A stretch of 64,000 nt of DNA from Bacillus xiapuensis (lineage in GTDB: Bacteria; Bacillota; Bacilli; Bacillales; Domibacillaceae): assembly GCF_002797355.1 (NCBI RefSeq), contig NZ_KZ454939.1, positions 2,153,875-2,217,874 of the forward strand, given 5' to 3'. How positions within the stretch are numbered: position 1 is the first letter of the stretch; the number at the start of each line of letters is the position of its first letter. The notes beneath the pieces were generated by a model. That model worked only from the letters and a program-made list of their open reading frames with translations. It did no database searches and was not told the origin of the DNA. Made by a program: the position numbers and the translations under genes. Shown piece after piece: positions 1 through 9,398 of the stretch.

Positions 1-453
1 GATTCCCGCACCAAACGAATCAAGGGATAACGCGAACCCGAGCAGGAGGGCCTCAAAGCCTGAAATCGTTCCGGACTGATCCAAGTCGGCGGCTGCAGGA
101 CGCTTTAAAATTTGTATAACTATGCCGATCCGTTTGAATTCCCAGCAGACAAGAGCGGCCTCATCTGATTTGCTGCTGTGAGGATCCGCCCGGAAAAACT
201 GCCATAAAATCCAGACGCCGAGCAAGATTAAAACCGATCCTCCTGCACGTTTTGCCGCTTCCTCCGTCAGAAGCTGCCCAAGGATATGCCCGGTGCCCAT
301 CGCCGCCAGCAGCGACAAAGCAGAACACATAGACAAAACAATGGAGGATCTGCCCGGCAGCGTTAATTTTTTCAATCCATAAGCAAATCCCGCATTGAAA
401 CTGTCTAAACTAACAGCCGCGGCAAGCATCAAAAGAGATAAATAAGCATCCAT
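1..453 (-). CDS. ytaF: Sporulation membrane protein YtaF (3' part cut by window edge)
   Basis: Reading the minus strand from the ATG at 451-453 gives an open frame to the window edge, about 151 residues. It starts MDAYLSLLMLAAAVSLDSFN and stays hydrophobic, with an MntP/YtaF-type repeat: the N-terminal LAAAVSLDSFNAGFAYG is echoed later by LLGFALSLDSFGAGI. In the family this is a multi-pass membrane protein linked to sporulation, and transport activity is not proven. A GGGGAGGAG ribosome binding site lies just upstream. The gene is last in the polA-mutM-ytaF order known from B. subtilis. The C-terminal quarter is missing only because the window ends. Confidence 0.85.
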   Translation of the reverse strand, partial: MDAYLSLLMLAAAVSLDSFNAGFAYGLKKLTLPGRSSIVLSMCSALSLLAAMGTGHILGQLLTEEAAKRAGGSVLILLGVWILWQFFRADPHSSKSDEAALVCWEFKRIGIVIQILKRPAAADLDQSGTISGFEALLLGFALSLDSFGAGI

Positions 454-520
454 TCCATAGCTCCTCCCCTATCGGCTAATACGATAGTATATGGGGAAAC
501 TCCATGGAATGTTCTGTTAC

Positions 521-1357
521 TCAGGAAGGGCTGTATGTTTGACAAATCGGGCAAAAATGCGTGCCTCTGCCAGCCGTTTTCCTTTTTTCAATTGGGGTGC
601 CGCATGCTAAACAAGGCTCTCCCGCGCGTCCGTATACGAACAGCTTTTGCTGAAACATTCCTATCTGTCCCTGGCTGTTGACATAGGAGCGGATGGTGCT
701 GCCCCCTTGCTCCACCGCTTCCTTGAGCGTCGCTACTATTTCCTGATGCAGGACAGTAATTTCCTCTTCTTGAAGGGAACAGGCCTTGCGTTCAGGATGG
801 ATGCTGGCGCGGAATAAAGCTTCATCCACATATATATTGCCAAGACCGACAAATACCTTTTGGTCAAGCAGCACCGCTTTGATCTTTCTATCCGTTTTCC
901 GAAGTCTTTCCTTCATATAGCTGACTGTAAATTCCTCTGAAAATGGTTCTGGTCCCAGCTGTGACAGCGGCAATGACTTAAATGCCTCTCCCCTTGCGAA
1001 TAAATGCATGGTGCCAAATTTGCGCACATCTCGGTATCTCAGCTCCGTACCATCTGTAAAGGTAAAAATGACATGCGTATGCGGCTCTTCTTCTTCTCCT
1101 GCATGATGCAGGCGGTATTTTCCTTCCATTCGCAAGTGAGACACAAGCGAATAGTGATCCAGTAAAAAAATTAAAAACTTGCCCCGTCTGAAAATATCGT
1201 GAATGGTTTCTTCCATTAATGCCTCGGCGAATTGTTCAGCTTGTTCTGGTTTTCTAATGATGTTCGGCCAGCGAACCTCCACCTTCTGGATCGTTTTTCC
1301 AACGACCAGCTGGCTGAGTGTGCGCCGGACCGTTTCAACCTCTGGAAGCTCCGGCAT
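521..1357 (-). CDS. mutM: Formamidopyrimidine-DNA glycosylase (Fpg/MutM)
   Basis: Base-excision repair enzyme that removes 8-oxoguanine and formamidopyrimidines and nicks the abasic site. The 278-residue length is normal for the family. The N-terminus MPELPEVETVRR carries the catalytic Pro after Met removal and the conserved Glu. A helix-two-turn-helix segment (VGLGNIYVDEALF, about 165-180) is followed by the C-terminal zinc finger CLAC...CPIC (about 248-271). The start is set by the invariant PELPEVE end. It lies about 70 bp after polA on the same strand, so the two repair/replication genes are probably cotranscribed. Confidence 0.97.
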   Translation of the reverse strand: MPELPEVETVRRTLSQLVVGKTIQKVEVRWPNIIRKPEQAEQFAEALMEETIHDIFRRGKFLIFLLDHYSLVSHLRMEGKYRLHHAGEEEEPHTHVIFTFTDGTELRYRDVRKFGTMHLFARGEAFKSLPLSQLGPEPFSEEFTVSYMKERLRKTDRKIKAVLLDQKVFVGLGNIYVDEALFRASIHPERKACSLQEEEITVLHQEIVATLKEAVEQGGSTIRSYVNSQGQIGMFQQKLFVYGRAGEPCLACGTPIEKRKTAGRGTHFCPICQTYSPS

Positions 1358-1425
1358 CTATATCCCCCTCTCCTGTCGCCTAATGGATGACAAGCTGCCA
1401 CGCCACCCTTGTTTAAGAGCAGGCT

Positions 1426-4053
1426 TTATTTCGCATCATACCAGGTCGGACCATAAGAATAGTCAACTTTTAAAGGAACCTTTAATTCGACCGCGTGCTC
1501 CATCACCTCTGGCACAAGCTTGCTCATGATTTCGATTTCTTTGTTCGGCACTTCAAAAATTAATTCATCGTGCACCTGCAAAAGCAGCTTTGACTGCAGC
1601 TTCTCCTTCTCTAGCCTTGCCGCTGTGTCAATCATCGCTTTCTTAATAATATCAGCCGCGCTTCCTTGAATCGGTGTGTTCATGGCCGTTCTCTCGCCAA
1701 AACTGCGCAAGTTAAAATTGCGGCTTGTGATTTCAGGGAGATACCGCCGCCGATTCAGCAGTGTAGTGACGTATCCTTTTTCCTTGGCTTCGCGGACAAT
1801 TGCCTCCATATATTCTTTCACACCCGGATAAGAAGCGAAATAACGCTCAATAAATTGAGCGGCTTCTTTCCTTGTGATTCCCAAGTTTTGTGACAGGCCA
1901 TAATCGCTGATGCCATACACGATTCCAAAATTCACCGCTTTCGCTTGGCGGCGCATATTGCTGTCCACTTCTTCTTTCGTTACATGAAAGACATCCATGG
2001 CCGTCTTCGTATGAATATCCATATCTTGGCGAAAAGCATCCATCAATTTTTCATCGTCAGCGATATGGGCCAACACACGCAGTTCAATTTGCGAATAATC
2101 AGCTGCAAAGATCACCGCCTCGCTGCTTGCAGGAACAAACGCTTGGCGAATTTTTCTGCCTTCCTCCAAACGGATGGGAATGTTTTGCAAATTAGGTTCC
2201 GTGGAGCTTAATCGGCCGGTCTGCGTCAGCGCTTGATTAAAACGAGTATGAATTTTTCCGCTGCTGTCATCCACAACCTTCAGCAGCCCTTCAATATAAG
2301 TAGATTGTAATTTGCCAAGCTGGCGGTAATGAAGGATATGCTCAACAATTTCATGTGAAGAAGCAAGCTTCTCCAGCACGTCCGCTGATGTAGAATAGCC
2401 GGTTTTCGTTTTCTTAATCGGAGGCAAACCCAGCTTTTCAAAAAGAACCGTTCCAAGCTGCTTTGGTGAATTAATGTTAAATTCCGTGCCGGCTAACTGA
2501 TGGATCGTCCGTTCAATCACCGCCAGCTGACTTTTCAATTCTTCCCCCATTTGCTTCAAGCGATCGGCATCAACTTGGACACCCGCTGATTCCATGTCGG
2601 CCAGAATATGGGCCAGCGGCAACTCTAAGTCATAGAATAATTCAAGCTGTTCGTTTTCTTTCAGCTCTTTTAAACATTTCTCTTTCAATTCTTCTAAGGC
2701 CGCAGCTTTCGAAGCAATATGCTCAGCGTATACCTCTTCTTCGGGCAGTTTTCGTTTTGCTCCTTTGCCATACACCGCTTCATCCGCCTGAATATTTCCG
2801 AGGCCATGCAGCTTTGCCACGGCCGCAAAATCTTCTGGGGATTCGGATGGATTAATTAAATAGGAAGCCAGCAGCACATCAAAATCCACTCCTCTTAATT
2901 CGATCCCATGGCGCCGCAAACCAATAATAGTGCGCTTCGCATCGAATACGGATTTCTTCTGCTGCTCGTCTTCAGCCCATGCCCGAAAAGCGGGAGAATG
3001 AAGCGCCGTTTCCGCAGGGATGAAAGAAACTCCCTGATCATCGGCTAAGCCGAATCCAGCAATCTCGGCATGATGATAATTATCTGTGATCATTTCCAAA
3101 TAAAAGGAAGAACTTCCGCTGAAAAATTGGTCATCCAGTTCGGTTGCCAGGCTGTAGCGGACAGGCTGATGCGCAGCTGCCTCAGCGGCCGGACGCTCCA
3201 ATTTATTAAGCAAAGAGTTAAAGCCGAGATCTTTAAACAGCTCATATACTTGCGTCTCATCCGGCTCCTTGTACTTGAGCTCCTCCAAAGAAAAATCCAC
3301 TGGCACATCGCGCATAATTGTCGCAAGCTCCTTGCTCATCAAGGCTTGATCCTTATGCTCTGCCAATTTTTCTTTGAGCTTTTTGCCGCTTACTTCATCG
3401 ATGGATGCTAACAGCTCTTCCACTGTGCCGAACTGCTTGAGCAATTTAATCGCCGTCTTCTCTCCTACACCGGGCACACCGGGAATATTATCCGATTTAT
3501 CCCCCATCAAACCTTTCATATCGATGATTTGCTCTGGTGTCAATCCGTATTTTTCCTGAACATGAGCCGGGGTGTACACCTCGATATCGGTGATGCCTTT
3601 GCGGGTGATGCAGACAGTCGTTGCCTTTGAGCTTAGCTGGGTTAAATCTTTATCACCTGAAAACACCTTCACTTCAAAGCCCGCTTGTTCCGCCTGTAAA
3701 GACAGCGTTCCAATAATATCATCCGCTTCATAATTATCCAGTTCATAATGCGGAATTTTATAGGCTTTCAGCAGCTCCCGCAAATAAGGAAATTGTTCAG
3801 ACAGCTCGGGCGGCGTTTTTTGCCGGCCGCCTTTGTATTCTTCAAATGTCTGGTGGCGGAATGTCGTTTTCCCGGCATCGAACGCCACGAGCATGTGAGT
3901 CGGCTGCTCCTCCTCTAAAATCTTCATGAGCATCATGGTAAATCCATATATTGCATTCGTATGTACGCCTTTATCATTATTCAGCAAAGGAAGCGCAAAA
4001 AACGCCCGGTACGCCACACTGTTTCCATCGATCAGCACTATTTTCTTCTTCAA
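1426..4053 (-). CDS. polA: DNA polymerase I
   Basis: 875 residues, matching Bacillus Pol I. The N-terminal 5'-3' exonuclease (FEN) domain covers about 1-290. The middle domain has the 3'-5' exonuclease fold but lacks the acidic metal ligands (FYLEMITDN where D-x-E is expected), as in other Bacillus enzymes, so proofreading is probably absent. The polymerase domain shows motif A DYSQIELRVLAHI, the O-helix RRQAKAVNFGIVYG and motif C LLQVHDELIFEV. It acts in Okazaki fragment processing and repair gap filling. It is separated from phoR by two strong hairpins and followed closely by mutM. Confidence 0.98.
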   Translation of the reverse strand: MKKKIVLIDGNSVAYRAFFALPLLNNDKGVHTNAIYGFTMMLMKILEEEQPTHMLVAFDAGKTTFRHQTFEEYKGGRQKTPPELSEQFPYLRELLKAYKIPHYELDNYEADDIIGTLSLQAEQAGFEVKVFSGDKDLTQLSSKATTVCITRKGITDIEVYTPAHVQEKYGLTPEQIIDMKGLMGDKSDNIPGVPGVGEKTAIKLLKQFGTVEELLASIDEVSGKKLKEKLAEHKDQALMSKELATIMRDVPVDFSLEELKYKEPDETQVYELFKDLGFNSLLNKLERPAAEAAAHQPVRYSLATELDDQFFSGSSSFYLEMITDNYHHAEIAGFGLADDQGVSFIPAETALHSPAFRAWAEDEQQKKSVFDAKRTIIGLRRHGIELRGVDFDVLLASYLINPSESPEDFAAVAKLHGLGNIQADEAVYGKGAKRKLPEEEVYAEHIASKAAALEELKEKCLKELKENEQLELFYDLELPLAHILADMESAGVQVDADRLKQMGEELKSQLAVIERTIHQLAGTEFNINSPKQLGTVLFEKLGLPPIKKTKTGYSTSADVLEKLASSHEIVEHILHYRQLGKLQSTYIEGLLKVVDDSSGKIHTRFNQALTQTGRLSSTEPNLQNIPIRLEEGRKIRQAFVPASSEAVIFAADYSQIELRVLAHIADDEKLMDAFRQDMDIHTKTAMDVFHVTKEEVDSNMRRQAKAVNFGIVYGISDYGLSQNLGITRKEAAQFIERYFASYPGVKEYMEAIVREAKEKGYVTTLLNRRRYLPEITSRNFNLRSFGERTAMNTPIQGSAADIIKKAMIDTAARLEKEKLQSKLLLQVHDELIFEVPNKEIEIMSKLVPEVMEHAVELKVPLKVDYSYGPTWYDAK

Positions 4054-4092
4054 TCTTTCATCCTCCTCTTGGAGTCCTTTATTTCTTTAAAC

Positions 4093-4160
4093 GCAACAAA
4101 AAAAGCCGCTATTTTCCTTCTTATTCTATCATGATCAGAATAGAAAAGGAAAATAACGGC
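4093..4160 (-). terminator. Long hairpin with T-run just upstream of polA
   Basis: The arms around 4105-4127 and 4137-4160 form an imperfect stem of more than 20 bp (GCCG-TATTTTCCTT-type arms). On the minus strand it is followed by a run of eight T. It ends about 40 nt before the polA start. It could be a second terminator after phoR or an attenuator in a polA leader. Confidence 0.7.
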
Positions 4161-4196
4161 CTTTTGATCATCCCACCGTCCAGACGCTTTGTTTTT

Positions 4197-4226
4197 AAAA
4201 AAAGGCGAGGGGCCTAATCGCCCCTC
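4197..4226 (-). terminator. Rho-independent terminator of phoPR
   Basis: On the minus strand GAGGGGC-GATTAG-GCCCCTC is followed by GCC and a T-run. It lies about 110 nt after the phoR stop codon. Confidence 0.85.
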
Positions 4227-4338
4227 AAAAGGACAGCTGTTGGATTAAAGGGGGGTTGATAAATTCATTATAAACGCCTTTTATAAACTAGGTGTAAACC
4301 AATGATTAATTTTTTGTAAATATAACATAATTTACTGT

Positions 4339-6111
4339 TTACTCTTCTATAATGGGTTGTTTCTTTAGTTTTACAATAAAGGTGGTGCCTTCATTAATTT
4401 CACTTTGAACGCTAATCTTGGCATCATGCGCTTCTAAAATATGCTTTACGATCGCCAAACCAAGCCCTGTTCCTCCCGAATTTCGGCTTCTTGCTTTATC
4501 TACCCGATAAAAGCGTTCGAAAATCCTCGGCACTTCTTCTTTGCTTATCCCGATTCCATTATCGGAGATCTCCACAATAACATAGCGTTCTTCTTCATAG
4601 GCGCCGATAAAGATGCGGCCGCCTTCTTGCGTGTACAGGATCGCGTTCGTAATTAAATTGAAGAACACTTGTTTAAGCCGGTAAATGTCACCTTTCACTT
4701 CGAGGTTCTCTTGCATATTCATCGTCAATTCAATATTCTTTTCTTCTATCCGATTTTCAAGTGTCGGGATAATCTCGCGAATCATCGTATCGATGCGGAC
4801 CGTTTTGAGAATGAGCTTAATCCCTTTCTGCTCAATCTTGGACAATTCAAGCAAGTCCATGACCAGTGTCTGCATGCGCTCGCTTTCTTTAAATATAATA
4901 TTCAAAAACATGGTCAATGCTTCTTTGTCATTCATCGCGCCATCAAGCAAGGTTTCCGAAAATCCTTTAATGGAAGTAATCGGCGTTTTCAGTTCATGAG
5001 AAACATTTGCGACGAAATCCTTGCGCATTTGTTCCAGTTTCTTCAGTTCCGTAATATCATGAAAGACGATAAGAATCCCCTTCCATTCATCATTCGTACC
5101 GATGATCGGCGCTCCAGATACTTCAAAATGCTTTCTCTCAATGCCGAGCGGCAAAAGCAGCTGCTTACGCACGTTTTGCTCGGTCATAAATACTTCTTCA
5201 ATTATTTCCACTACTTCTTTGTACCGAATGGCTTCATGATATCGTCTTTTAATTAATTGCTCATCCTTGATATGAAAATACTTTTTAAAGGATTTATTGA
5301 TCATCGTAATAAAGCCGCGATCATCAATCAACAGCAGACCGCTTTCCATATTCTCGATTAATGTGGTCAGCCGGTTTTGATGCACTTCTTGCGCTTGCAT
5401 CATTTCTTGCAGGTTACGGGCGAGAATGTTAATGGAAGTATTGAGCATTCCGACTTCGTCGGGCGGTGTTTCGTACGTTCTTGCCCGATAATTGCCCTTT
5501 GCGAGCTCAATCGCTACTTTTGTTGCCGATTCGATCGGTCTCGTATAGCGGTTCGTGATTTTTGTGCCAACAAAAATGATTAAGATGAGTGACGCGCCAA
5601 GAGAGGATAAGAGTATCAGCCAAATTTGCTGATAAATGTGATGAAGCTCACGAACCTTCGTGTTTAGCACTAACAGGGCTTCTCCTGCGCCATCTTGACC
5701 GGCAATGATGCTCCAGCGGTACTGCTCTCCGTATTTAACAGCTAGTGACTCCTGATAAGTTTCCGGATCCTTCAGCGTAGCAATGCGCTTGATAATTTGC
5801 TGATGGTCGGATTGCTTCGAACCATCTCCCCCCTTGCTGTCAAAGAGGATTTTCCCCGAAGGCTCGGCCACCGTGACGCGAACTTTTAAACGCTTGCTCC
5901 ATTGCTGCACTTGTTCATTAGAAAACTGTGCAATCCCGCCGTCCCTTTTGATTTGATCAGCTAGTAAATCCGCCTCTTTCTCCAACCGCTCATTAAATGT
6001 GTCTAAATAATACCCTTTGAACATCTGTCCCAGAATGACTCCAAGAGCAATTAATACTAGAACAATCAAAGAAATGAGCGCCAGCACGAGACGAGTGCGA
6101 AACTTAATCAT
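4339..6111 (-). CDS. phoR: Sensor histidine kinase PhoR
   Basis: Membrane sensor kinase of the phosphate-starvation two-component system. In order: TM helix about 9-30, extracytoplasmic sensor region about 31-155, second TM about 158-180, HAMP about 182-235, PAS about 245-350. The HisKA phospho-acceptor motif FVANVSHELKTPITSIKGF follows, with His near 375. The ATPase domain has N (FFNLITNAILYT), G1 DNGIGI and G2 GTGLGLAIVKHI. The 590-residue length fits B. subtilis PhoR. Its ATG overlaps the phoP stop by 4 nt (ATGA), so translation is probably coupled and the pair forms one operon. Confidence 0.95.
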   Translation of the reverse strand: MIKFRTRLVLALISLIVLVLIALGVILGQMFKGYYLDTFNERLEKEADLLADQIKRDGGIAQFSNEQVQQWSKRLKVRVTVAEPSGKILFDSKGGDGSKQSDHQQIIKRIATLKDPETYQESLAVKYGEQYRWSIIAGQDGAGEALLVLNTKVRELHHIYQQIWLILLSSLGASLILIIFVGTKITNRYTRPIESATKVAIELAKGNYRARTYETPPDEVGMLNTSINILARNLQEMMQAQEVHQNRLTTLIENMESGLLLIDDRGFITMINKSFKKYFHIKDEQLIKRRYHEAIRYKEVVEIIEEVFMTEQNVRKQLLLPLGIERKHFEVSGAPIIGTNDEWKGILIVFHDITELKKLEQMRKDFVANVSHELKTPITSIKGFSETLLDGAMNDKEALTMFLNIIFKESERMQTLVMDLLELSKIEQKGIKLILKTVRIDTMIREIIPTLENRIEEKNIELTMNMQENLEVKGDIYRLKQVFFNLITNAILYTQEGGRIFIGAYEEERYVIVEISDNGIGISKEEVPRIFERFYRVDKARSRNSGGTGLGLAIVKHILEAHDAKISVQSEINEGTTFIVKLKKQPIIEE

Positions 6112-6824
6112 GAAGTTTTGGGCTCCTCTAATTTATATCCAAGTCCACGAATCGTTTTTATGTATTGGGGCTTTCTTGTATTTTTTTCTATTTTTTCACG
6201 CAAATGGCTAATGTGAACGTCAACTATTCTCGTGTCGCCGGCAAAATCATACTTCCATACAGCACTTAATAATTGATCACGTGTAAGAACACGTCCTTTA
6301 TTCTCCACGAGATAAAGAAGCAATTCAAATTCTTTCGGCGTTAATTCCAGCAGTTCGCCAAAGAAGTAGGCTTCATACTGTTCGGGGAATATTTTCAGCT
6401 CCGCTACTTCTAAGTATTGTTTATCCTCACTATCCGGCTCTTCCATTTTCGGCATATGCTGAATTCTCCGCAGGATCGCTTTAACGCGCGCCGTTAATTC
6501 ACGCGGACTGAACGGCTTAGTCATATAATCATCCGCTCCAAGCTCTAATCCAAGCACCTTATCAAACTCTTCATCTTTTGCTGTCAGCATTAATATAGGC
6601 GTGCTCACTTTGCGCTGCCTTAAATCTTTGCACACTTCCATGCCATCCAGATTGGGAAGCATCCAATCCAGAATGATTAAATCCGGATGATCCTCTAACG
6701 CTTTTTTTAAGCCTTCTCCTCCATCCAAAGCAGTAATTACATGATAACCCGCCTGCTCTAAATTATATTTGATTAATGTGACAATCGATTTTTCATCGTC
6801 CACAACTAGTATCGTTTTTGTCAT
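6108..6824 (-). CDS. phoP: Response regulator PhoP (OmpR family)
   Basis: DNA-binding response regulator that activates or represses the phosphate regulon when phosphorylated by PhoR. The receiver domain (about 1-120) has the acidic pocket VVDDEK, the phospho-acceptor Asp in LIILDWMLPN, and Lys in MTKPFSPREL. The C-terminal winged helix carries ELTPKEFELL and TIRGLGYKLE. The longer upstream frame is not used: the start MTKTILVVDDE at 6824 has GGGGAGGATGGC directly before it and gives 239 residues, the B. subtilis length. A 4-nt overlap couples it to phoR. Confidence 0.95.
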   Translation of the reverse strand: MTKTILVVDDEKSIVTLIKYNLEQAGYHVITALDGGEGLKKALEDHPDLIILDWMLPNLDGMEVCKDLRQRKVSTPILMLTAKDEEFDKVLGLELGADDYMTKPFSPRELTARVKAILRRIQHMPKMEEPDSEDKQYLEVAELKIFPEQYEAYFFGELLELTPKEFELLLYLVENKGRVLTRDQLLSAVWKYDFAGDTRIVDVHISHLREKIEKNTRKPQYIKTIRGLGYKLEEPKTS

Positions 6825-6954
6825 GCCATCCTCCCCAGAAACAAAAGTAAAATCCCGTTCTTTACCCATTATATATAATTTGCGTTTAATACGAAAGATG
6901 ATTAAAGACACAACACGGCATGCACTTCTTCAGCTTCTGCCATTTTTTCCATCG

Positions 6955-6988
6955 TGAAAAAAAGGACCCCTACTAAACGGGGGCCCCT
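6955..6988 (-). terminator. Terminator after mdh
   Basis: On the minus strand GGGGCCCCC-loop-GGGGTCC is followed by seven T. It begins about 30 nt after the mdh stop and closes the citZ-icd-mdh transcript before phoP. Confidence 0.85.
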
Positions 6989-7014
6989 CTTCTTGTGAAG
7001 CTTTGCCGCAACTA

Positions 7015-7953
7015 TTAAGCAAGTGCTTTCATCACATTGCGGACAGAATCAGCAGATTTGTTAAGAGCTGCCTTTTCTTCCTCAGTTAATTCAAGTTCGA
7101 TAATTTTTTCAATTCCGTCTTTTCCAAGTATGGCCGGCACACCGAGATAAATGCCCTCATACCCATATTCTCCTTCCAGATAGGCAATGGAAGGCATTAT
7201 GCGGCGCTGATCTTTAAGAATGGCTTCTGTCATTTCCACTAGGGAAGCCGCAGGCGCATAATAAGCAGAGCCGTTGCCTAAAAGGGCTACGATTTCACCG
7301 CCGCCTTTGCGAGTTCGTTCTACAATGGCATCTAAACGCTCTTTCGGAAGAAGCGTTTCTAATGGAATGCCGCCCGCGTAAGAATAGCGTACAAGCGGCA
7401 CCATATCATCGCCATGACCGCCCAAGACGAAGCCCGTAATGTCTTTAACAGAAAGATTCAGCTCCTGGGCGATAAATGTGCGGAAGCGGGCAGTATCCAA
7501 CACACCGGATTGTCCAATTACACGGTTTTTAGGGAAACCGGATTCTTTATATACAGTATAAGTCATCGCATCCACTGGGTTTGTTAAAACGATAATTCGG
7601 CAGCTTGGTGAGTATTGAACCACTTGCGCTGTAACAGCTTTCATGACTTTTTGGTTGGTTTGCACTAAGTCATCACGGCTCATGCCCGGTTTACGTGCGA
7701 TTCCCGCCGTGATAATGACGATATCGGAACCCTCCGTATCCGCGTAGTCAGCCGTGCCGATTATGTTCGCGTCAAAGCCTTGAACCGGGCTAGCTTCGAG
7801 CATATCAAGCGCTTTCCCTTTTGTCGGGCCTTCCGCTTGAGGAACATCCACTAGCACGACATCTCCAAGCTCTTTCTGAGCAAGAAGGAAAGCAGTTGTT
7901 GCACCGGTAAATCCTGCACCAATAACAGATATTTTTTTGCGCTGCAAACCCAT
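7015..7953 (-). CDS. mdh: Malate dehydrogenase
   Basis: NAD-dependent oxidation of malate to oxaloacetate, the last TCA step. The Rossmann motif [11 protein letters not shown] is at about 10-20. The substrate arginine region is [11 protein letters not shown] and the catalytic His is in [10 protein letters not shown]. The start is [12 protein letters not shown] at 7953, with AAGGGGGAAC upstream. It gives 312 residues, the usual length of the LDH-like Bacillus Mdh; the longer frame adds an unrelated 13-residue extension. Last gene of citZ-icd-mdh. Confidence 0.96.
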   Translation of the reverse strand: MGLQRKKISVIGAGFTGATTAFLLAQKELGDVVLVDVPQAEGPTKGKALDMLEASPVQGFDANIIGTADYADTEGSDIVIITAGIARKPGMSRDDLVQTNQKVMKAVTAQVVQYSPSCRIIVLTNPVDAMTYTVYKESGFPKNRVIGQSGVLDTARFRTFIAQELNLSVKDITGFVLGGHGDDMVPLVRYSYAGGIPLETLLPKERLDAIVERTRKGGGEIVALLGNGSAYYAPAASLVEMTEAILKDQRRIMPSIAYLEGEYGYEGIYLGVPAILGKDGIEKIIELELTEEEKAALNKSADSVRNVMKALA

Positions 7954-7982
7954 TGTTACGTTCCCCCTTAATATGGAAATAC

Positions 7983-8006
7983 CGTTCCTCAAGGCTGAGG
8001 AACGGA
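7983..8006. other. Perfect hairpin between icd and mdh
   Basis: A 10-bp perfect stem (CCGTTCCTCA / TGAGGAACGG) with a 4-nt loop lies in the icd-mdh gap. There is no T-run, so termination is unlikely. An mRNA processing or stability element is the likelier role. Confidence 0.6.
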
Positions 8007-8017
8007 TTATTCAACTA

Positions 8018-9286
8018 TTATAGATTCTTAATTAATTCATCAGCAAATTCGGATGTTTTCACTTCTGTTGCTCCATCCATCAGACGGGCAAAGTCATAAG
8101 TAACCACTTTAGAAGCGATGGTTTTCTCCACTGATTTGGTGATTAGCTGCGCTGCCTCATTCCATCCTAAATGCTCAAGCATTAACACGCCTGAAAGAAG
8201 AACCGATGAAGGATTCACTTTATCTAAGCCGGCATATTTAGGAGCGGTGCCGTGTGTCGCTTCAAAGATCGCATGGCCAGTTTCATAGTTAATATTCGCA
8301 CCAGGGGCGATTCCGATACCGCCAACTTGAGCTGCTAGCGCGTCAGAGATATAATCGCCATTCAAGTTCATTGTAGCCACCACGTCGAACTCCTTTGGAC
8401 GAGTTAAGATCTGCTGCAGGAAGATATCCGCAATGGAATCTTTCACAATCACTTTGCCGGCTGCTTCCGCATCGGCCTGCGCTTTATTCGCTGCATCTTT
8501 TCCTTGTTCTTCTTTAATTCTGTCGTATTGGGCCCAAGTAAACACCTGATCGCCGAATTCTTTCTCAGCCAGCTCGTAGCCCCAGTTCTTGAAGGCCCCC
8601 TCAGTAAACTTCATGATGTTTCCTTTATGTACTAAGGTAACGGATTTGCGCCCTTCTTTAATTGCATAATTAATGGCCGCGCGCACGAGACGGCTTGTAC
8701 CTTCCTTAGAAACCGGCTTGATGCCAAGTCCGGATGTTTCAGGGAAACGGATTTTGTTTACACCCATTTCAGCCTGCAGGAAGTTAAGCAGTTTCTTCAC
8801 ATCTTCTGAGCCTTCAGCATATTCAATCCCCGCATAAATATCCTCTGTATTTTCACGGAAAATCACCATGTCTGTATCTTCCGGGCGCTTGACCGGCGAA
8901 GGAACTCCTTCGAAGTAGCGCACTGGGCGAAGACATACAAACAAGTCTAATTCCTGCCGAAGAGCGACGTTTAATGAACGGATACCGCCCCCTACAGGAG
9001 TTGTTAACGGACCTTTAATCGCAATTAAATATTCCCGGATTTGCTCCAGTGTTTCTTCCGGAAGCCATTTGCCGGTTTTGTTGAAAGCTTTTTCCCCAGC
9101 GTATACTTCCATCCATTCAATTTTCTTCTCGCCGTTGTAAGCTTTTTCAACCGCTGCATCTAATACCCGGGAAGCTGCCGCCCAAATATCAGGACCAATT
9201 CCATCCCCTTCAATAAATGGAATAATCGGCTGATTAGGGACATTTAGAACACCATTTTGAACCGTGATTTTTTCGCCTTGAGTCAT
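8018..9286 (-). CDS. icd: Isocitrate dehydrogenase (NADP)
   Basis: Oxidative decarboxylation of isocitrate to 2-oxoglutarate in the TCA cycle. 422 residues, the length of Bacillus Icd. The substrate serine motif [16 protein letters not shown] and the arginines in CLRPVRYF are intact. The C-terminal block [16 protein letters not shown] carries the NADP-site region. The ATG has AGGTAGTGTAAG-type spacing from a GGAGG sequence. It lies 112 bp after citZ with its own promoter-like sequence, and 64 bp before mdh with a hairpin between. Confidence 0.96.
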   Translation of the reverse strand: MTQGEKITVQNGVLNVPNQPIIPFIEGDGIGPDIWAAASRVLDAAVEKAYNGEKKIEWMEVYAGEKAFNKTGKWLPEETLEQIREYLIAIKGPLTTPVGGGIRSLNVALRQELDLFVCLRPVRYFEGVPSPVKRPEDTDMVIFRENTEDIYAGIEYAEGSEDVKKLLNFLQAEMGVNKIRFPETSGLGIKPVSKEGTSRLVRAAINYAIKEGRKSVTLVHKGNIMKFTEGAFKNWGYELAEKEFGDQVFTWAQYDRIKEEQGKDAANKAQADAEAAGKVIVKDSIADIFLQQILTRPKEFDVVATMNLNGDYISDALAAQVGGIGIAPGANINYETGHAIFEATHGTAPKYAGLDKVNPSSVLLSGVLMLEHLGWNEAAQLITKSVEKTIASKVVTYDFARLMDGATEVKTSEFADELIKNL

Positions 9287-9314
9287 CTTACACTACCTCC
9301 AATTCCAGAATCAG

Positions 9315-9340
9315 AGGTTAGAGGCCGGTGCCACTAACCT
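9315..9340. other. Hairpin in icd leader
   Basis: AGGTTAG and CTAACCT arms are separated by a GC-rich loop that can itself pair (GGC/GCC). It sits between the proposed icd promoter and the icd ribosome binding site, with no T-run. It may affect icd mRNA stability or translation. Confidence 0.45.
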
Positions 9341-9361
9341 TTATTTAGCACTTACGCTTAT

Positions 9362-9390
9362 ATTACATCAATTTTTGAGCGATTTGTAAA
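9362..9390 (-). promoter_or_regulatory. Candidate sigma-A promoter of icd
   Basis: On the minus strand TTTACA, a 17-nt spacer and TGTAAT lie in the citZ-icd gap. This would allow icd-mdh expression separate from citZ. Confidence 0.5.
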
Positions 9391-9398
9391 TATCAGAA

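Noticed and set aside
4669-5256. 195-residue ORF antisense to phoR
   Set aside because: Lies wholly inside phoR, whose frame is clearly conserved; composition fits a shadow frame.
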